Assembly: GCA_945893075.1 (NCBI GenBank)
Contig: CAMDDX010000031.1
Span: 1 to 36,032, forward strand
Reading direction: 5' to 3'
Length of the DNA stretch: 36,032 bases
Origin: Planctomyces sp. SH-PL62
GTDB lineage: Bacteria > Planctomycetota > Planctomycetia > Planctomycetales > Planctomycetaceae
Below are positions 32,836 through 36,032 of this stretch, piece by piece. Every line of letters starts with the position of its first letter. Within the stretch, counting starts at the first letter, position 1. Under the pieces are notes generated by a model that saw nothing but the letters and a program-made list of their open reading frames with translations, did no database searches and was not told the DNA's origin. The position numbers and the translations under genes were made by a program.

Positions 32836-32865
32836 GTGATAGACCGAAACGCAAAAACGTGTCAA
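32836..32865 (-). promoter_or_regulatory. Candidate sigma-70 promoter for the AAA+ regulator
   Basis: On the minus strand, TTGACA (32865-32860) is a perfect -35 box and TATCAC (32841-32836) a fair -10 box, 18 bp apart. The transcript would start near 32828 and carry a leader of about 210 bases to the ATG at 32620. Not tested; no better pair was seen in the gap. Confidence 0.45.
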
Positions 32866-32944
32866 TTCGATTTCGGCAATTTTCGCGTGGCCGTAGGACG
32901 GGCACGGGTGAAGATGGCCCAAACCCCACCGAAGATTGTCTCGT

Positions 32945-33181
32945 TGGTATCTACGCAACTTTAAGCCGCAGGCGATTCATGGCCAGATGCGGATGCAACG
33001 GGCGATAACGAGCATTTCCGCAGGCGTCCCATTCGCTGCCTCCTTAAATTCGCTGTCGATTTCTCATTCCCGACTAAGATTCGACAGCGAATTTAAGGAG
33101 GCAGCGAATGTCAGATTGAGAAACTCGCTCCACCCGACAAACATTGACCAGAGCCTCGATCATCGAGTTGTGTAGATACCA
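32945..33181. mobile_element. MITE-like element: 16-bp terminal inverted repeats around a perfect 30-bp hairpin
   Basis: Ends TGGTATCTACGCAACT (32945-32960) and AGTTGTGTAGATACCA (33166-33181) pair with one mismatch. Inside, CATTCGCTGCCTCCTTAAAT... (33030-33059) and its exact 30-bp inverse (33081-33110) flank a 21-bp loop. No target-site duplication could be seen at the borders and the element has no reading frame of its own. It may be mobilised in trans; the two-level inverted structure resembles the other paired hairpins here but with true outer ends. Confidence 0.7.
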
Positions 33182-33226
33182 CCGCGGCAAGCTCGGTGAG
33201 GTTTGCGAATATCGCTGGTTCGAGGG

Positions 33227-33646
33227 CTAATTCTCGGAGAACCGCAGCACGGGGCGTAAGCACCGAAAGAGTTGGCTGTAATCTTCATCGGCCTCGGACT
33301 TCAACAGGTATCCCGCCACGTATTTCGAGTTGGTGACCAGTCGGTCGTAGTCGCTGTTCGAGGTCGTGAGCACGAACACGACGGTGTCTTTCAAATGAGC
33401 ATCACGGCGCAGTTCATCCAGAAACTCGATGCCGTTCATGCGGGGCAGATTCAAGTCCAGCAGAATCACGCACGGTTGCTCAATCGCCGATTGATCCTCG
33501 CCGTGCAGCATCCGCAGTGCGGCCACGCCATCCGCAGCAACGTGCAGCGGGTTGGCGATATTCCGCCAAGCGAACAACCGCCGAAGCGCTTCGACATCCA
33601 CCTCGTCATCTTCGATGAGCAGGATCGAGGGCATTGCGTCAGACAT
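33227..33646 (-). CDS. Single-domain response regulator (Rcp1-like)
   Basis: 139 residues from ATG 33646, with AAGGAG 8 bp upstream. All receiver residues are present: Asp13/Asp14 (IEDDEVD), Asp64 (ILLDLNLPRMNG) as phospho-acceptor, Thr94/95 (VLTTS) and Lys116 (GYLLKSE). There is no output domain, as in Rcp1 and CheY-like relays. Its start overlaps the histidine kinase stop by 8 bp, so it is the cognate partner and is translated together with it. The downstream target is not in the window. Confidence 0.95.
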   Translation of the reverse strand: MSDAMPSILLIEDDEVDVEALRRLFAWRNIANPLHVAADGVAALRMLHGEDQSAIEQPCVILLDLNLPRMNGIEFLDELRRDAHLKDTVVFVLTTSNSDYDRLVTNSKYVAGYLLKSEADEDYSQLFRCLRPVLRFSEN

Positions 33647-35882
33647 GGCTGTCTCTCCTTTCTCGCACAGGCGAAACCGAATTCGGCCAGGTGAATCGAA
33701 AGGCGGTTCCGCGACCGCTGTGGGATTCGACGGTGACTTGGCCACCTTGGCGCTCGACGACTTTTTTGACCACGGCCAATCCGATGCCGCTGCCTTCCAC
33801 TTCGTCGCGCGGTTTCAGTGTCTGGAACATGCGAAAGATACGATCATGATACTCAGCCGGAATTCCGGGTCCATCGTCTCGGATAGTAAATTCCACTAGA
33901 CGGCCCTGATTTGACGCCGAGACTTCAATGCGTCCCTCGGCCCGATCGTGATGCTTGATGGCATTGTCGATCAGATTCCGAAAGACCAATTCCAGCGGTG
34001 TTTTGTAAGTAGTGAGCTGCGGCATGCCGTTGGCGACAGTGACCACAAATCCCGCTGGCGGCGTCAGGAGTTCGACCACCGAGCGAACCAGGGGTCCGGT
34101 CTGGATCGTCATCACATCTCCCATTTGTTGTCCGGCGCGCGAGTATTGCAGCAGGTCGTCCAGCAGGCGTTCGAGCCGCGCGACCCGCTGCCGCAACTTC
34201 CGCAGATGGTCGCGTGAGGCTTCCGACAGCGAATCCTTGGCGTCTTCGGCGATCCATTTCGACAAGTTGTCGATGCCGCGCAACGGTGCCTTGAGGTCAT
34301 GCGAAGCAATGTAGGCGAAGTCGTCTAGCTCTTGGTTGCTGCGTTCCAATTCCTGAGCTTGTCGCCGCAAATCTTCTGCATCCCGCTTGAGCTGTGTGAT
34401 GTCCTGCACCTGTCCAACAAAGTGCAACGGCTGTCCGTTCGCATCAACCACCATCGTGACGTTGAGCAACGCCCACATCACTTCGCCATCGGCACGCACG
34501 TAACGCTTTTCCGTTTGATACGTTCGTCGCTGGCCAGTTAAGAATTCTGACAGCGAAGCTTCGTCGCGCGGCAAGTCGTCCGGATGCGTGACCTCGCGAA
34601 TGTGCATCCCCTTCAATTGCTCGAACGTGTAGCCGATCATCCGGCAGTAAGCGGCGTTGACGCGCACGAAGCGGCCGCGCAGATCCACCAAGTCCATGCC
34701 GATCGGCGAGTCATCGAACGCCGCGCTGAAATGCAGTTCGCTTTCACGCAGTGCCGCTTCCGCCTGCTTGATCGCGGTGATATCCAGATGCGATCCCGCG
34801 ATCCGCATGGGCCGGCCCGATGAGTCGCGCAGCGCCACGCCGCGCGACAACACCCAGCGGAACAGGCCGTCCTTGTGACGCAGGCGATGCTCCGACTCAT
34901 AGAAATCCGATTTTCCCGCCAAATGATCGCGCAACGTGGCCAAAGCGCGACTGTGATCTTCCGGATGAATTCGGCTCTCCCAGACTTCAAGGCCGGACGG
35001 AAGCTCGTGGTCCTGGTAGCCCAACATGCTCTTCCAACGCGGCGAGAGATACACCTCGTTGGCCAGCAGATTCCAGTCCCAGATACCAGCGTCGGTGCCG
35101 CGAATGACCAGCTTGAGTTGTTCCTGTGCGCGAGTTCGTTCCGCGATGACAGCCACCAGGACGAGAGTCGTCACCACGGCAACAACCTGGAAGACTTGAA
35201 CGGCGAGCATCTGCACGGTCACCAAGCCGTCGCTCGTGGCGAATGGCCCACGCCCTTGCGCCGTAAACCAGACCGCCACAACCGACACGGCCAGAGTAGT
35301 TGTCGAACCTCCCCACAACCCGAACCGCAACGCAGCCCACAACAGAAAAGGAAACAGCGCATACGCTCCGATGAGATGCCGACCGCTCAGCCCGGTGGTC
35401 CGCCCAAAGACCAGCAGTGCCACCCCCAAGGCAAGCACCAGCAGCGCGACGGCCTCCAGTCTACGCACGCGCGGCAGCAGCCGGACTTCCAACGCGCCGG
35501 TAGTGCTCCAGGCAATCACCAACGGAGTCACGAGCAACCCACCCAGCAAATCGGCCACCATCCAAACTCGCCACACGGGCCAAAAACCCGGCTCAGGTGA
35601 TCCGAGTGTCACCAACGCCGCTCCGAGCAAACCGCCACTCACACACGCGGGGATCGCGGCCACCGCCACAAAGCCAAAGACCTCCTTCAAGCGGCTGAGC
35701 GTGACCGGCGTTCCGGCGTAGCGCATCAAAGCCGACGCCGCCAGCCACGATTCCACGCCGTTCGCGAACGCGAACCCCAGACTGGTCACGAACAGATTCC
35801 CCGCCCACAGATTGGCGATGAAATTCGCAACGCAGCCGCTCGCCAGCAGACATCCCCAGTCGCGGCGAGCTCGCACGACCAT
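33639..35882 (-). CDS. Histidine kinase: truncated MASE1, two PAS domains, HisKA, HATPase
   Basis: 747 residues from ATG 35882 (GTG 35885 also possible). Order: MASE1-type membrane part (1-265), PAS 1 (IRGTDAGIWDWNLLANEVYL), PAS 2 (AAFDDSPIGMDLVDLRG), HisKA with FAYIASHDLKAPLRG, and HATPase boxes NLIDNAIKH, IRDDGPGIP, FRMFQTL, GSGIGLAVVKK. The MASE1 part begins at RARRDWGCLLASGCVANFIA, the region that normally follows the WPPAG helix, so the first membrane segments are missing. Just upstream lies the end of an ISAs1-like element, which explains the loss. Kinase half intact; sensing and membrane insertion uncertain. Overlaps the response regulator. Confidence 0.88.
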   Translation of the reverse strand: MVVRARRDWGCLLASGCVANFIANLWAGNLFVTSLGFAFANGVESWLAASALMRYAGTPVTLSRLKEVFGFVAVAAIPACVSGGLLGAALVTLGSPEPGFWPVWRVWMVADLLGGLLVTPLVIAWSTTGALEVRLLPRVRRLEAVALLVLALGVALLVFGRTTGLSGRHLIGAYALFPFLLWAALRFGLWGGSTTTLAVSVVAVWFTAQGRGPFATSDGLVTVQMLAVQVFQVVAVVTTLVLVAVIAERTRAQEQLKLVIRGTDAGIWDWNLLANEVYLSPRWKSMLGYQDHELPSGLEVWESRIHPEDHSRALATLRDHLAGKSDFYESEHRLRHKDGLFRWVLSRGVALRDSSGRPMRIAGSHLDITAIKQAEAALRESELHFSAAFDDSPIGMDLVDLRGRFVRVNAAYCRMIGYTFEQLKGMHIREVTHPDDLPRDEASLSEFLTGQRRTYQTEKRYVRADGEVMWALLNVTMVVDANGQPLHFVGQVQDITQLKRDAEDLRRQAQELERSNQELDDFAYIASHDLKAPLRGIDNLSKWIAEDAKDSLSEASRDHLRKLRQRVARLERLLDDLLQYSRAGQQMGDVMTIQTGPLVRSVVELLTPPAGFVVTVANGMPQLTTYKTPLELVFRNLIDNAIKHHDRAEGRIEVSASNQGRLVEFTIRDDGPGIPAEYHDRIFRMFQTLKPRDEVEGSGIGLAVVKKVVERQGGQVTVESHSGRGTAFRFTWPNSVSPVRERRDSHV

Positions 35883-35887
35883 CACCC

Positions 35888-36032
35888 CACGGCCAGCGCG
35901 TATCAAAGTTGTTGACCTGTGAGGACTTCCGCGAGGAAGTCGTCGTTCCAGCCGGCGATTTGCATCTTGCCTCGCAGACTTTCTTTGAGCGGATGATGCT
36001 TGAGTCGCGTGATGGCAAAGCGTCGTAGCCAA
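35888..36032 (-). mobile_element. Right end of an ISAs1-like insertion sequence (partial)
   Basis: Contains the end of a transposase gene and a short non-coding border. A plausible IS terminus is CACGGCCAGCGCG (35888-35900), which resembles the CAGGGC start of ISAs1-family ends; the border is not certain to the base because the left end lies beyond the window. Insertion falls inside the 5' part of the histidine kinase gene. Confidence 0.6.
35903..36031 (-). CDS. ISAs1-family transposase, C-terminal end (partial)
   Basis: Last 42 codons; TGA at 35903-35905. WLRRFAITRLKHHPLKESLR continues with GKMQIAGWNDDFLAEVLTG. It matches the ending of ISAs1/H-repeat transposases as I recall them (RKMRKAAMDRNYLASVLAG in the E. 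coli H-repeat). The DDE catalytic residues are outside the window. Transcribed toward the interrupted kinase gene, so read-through could express the truncated kinase. Confidence 0.7.
   Translation of the reverse strand, partial: WLRRFAITRLKHHPLKESLRGKMQIAGWNDDFLAEVLTGQQL

Larger units (their letters stand above)
32621..33226. other. 606-bp gap between the flagellar regulator and the response regulator
   Basis: No gene supported on either strand. 32621-32940 serves as leader for the minus-strand regulator and contains one good sigma-70-type promoter. 32945-33181 is a TIR-bounded element with a perfect inner hairpin. 33182-33226 is the short tail after the response regulator stop. Confidence 0.65.

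Noticed and set aside
35883-36032. Kinase reading frame open to the window edge
   Set aside because: That part lies in the insertion sequence and is out of frame with its transposase; it is chance open reading.
1-36032. tRNA or rRNA genes
   Set aside because: No cloverleaf with conserved T-arm sequence or rRNA-like segment was recognised by eye; a covariance search was not possible.

Overview
The window is GC-rich bacterial DNA that reads as a member of the Planctomycetes. The main pointers are a DUF1559 protein (prepilin-like N-terminus, H-x9-DG motif near the C-terminus), a very large Q/A/E-rich coiled-coil protein of the DUF4175-like type followed by a secreted squalene-cyclase-fold repeat protein, a YhaM-type HD nuclease next to a Uma2 gene, and intergenic DNA full of hairpin repeats. 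The organism is not named here; the lineage is an inference from gene content.

Layout. 1-5.3 kb: end of larE, the DUF1559 gene, then on the minus strand an NAD-dependent reductase and an RND/MMPL-type exporter with three 16-bp operator-like repeats upstream. 5.3-9.2 kb (minus): a PilZ-like protein, a lipoprotein with a long disordered chain, an SDR oxidoreductase and an IscA/ErpA-type Fe-S carrier. 9.4-12.6 kb (plus): YhaM-like HD nuclease, Uma2 protein, hisD. 12.6-19.1 kb (plus): repeat-rich gap, the giant coiled-coil gene broken by an in-frame TGA, and the cyclase-fold gene whose signal peptide is pushed about 90 codons inward by repeat DNA. 19.1-25.8 kb: IlvD/Edd-type sugar-acid dehydratase, citrate synthase and slyX (minus), secreted esterase, O-methyltransferase, and a membrane zinc peptidase (minus). 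26.1-26.8 kb: a Gly/Tyr-rich secreted peptide behind a sigma-54-like site, a bidirectional terminator, and a 32-residue bL37-like ribosomal protein gene. 26.9-32.6 kb (minus): a flagellar block read as regulator, fliF, fliH, fliI, fliJ. 32.6-36 kb: a TIR-bounded element with a perfect 30-bp hairpin, a response regulator, and a hybrid-free histidine kinase whose sensor domain has been cut by an ISAs1-like insertion sequence at the right edge.

Most unusual content. First, the flagellar block has no separate fliG between fliF and fliH; the FliF C-terminus instead carries a FliG middle-domain-like segment, and the AAA+ regulator upstream lacks both the Walker A lysine and the GAFTGA loop. Second, the window holds about a dozen copies of several sequence-unrelated 'paired hairpin' elements (two inverted arms, and in several families each arm is itself a hairpin). 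In two families the arms differ by paired compensatory changes, which implies that the per-arm hairpin is what is maintained. Copies lie between genes and also inside reading frames, especially 15.2-18.1 kb.
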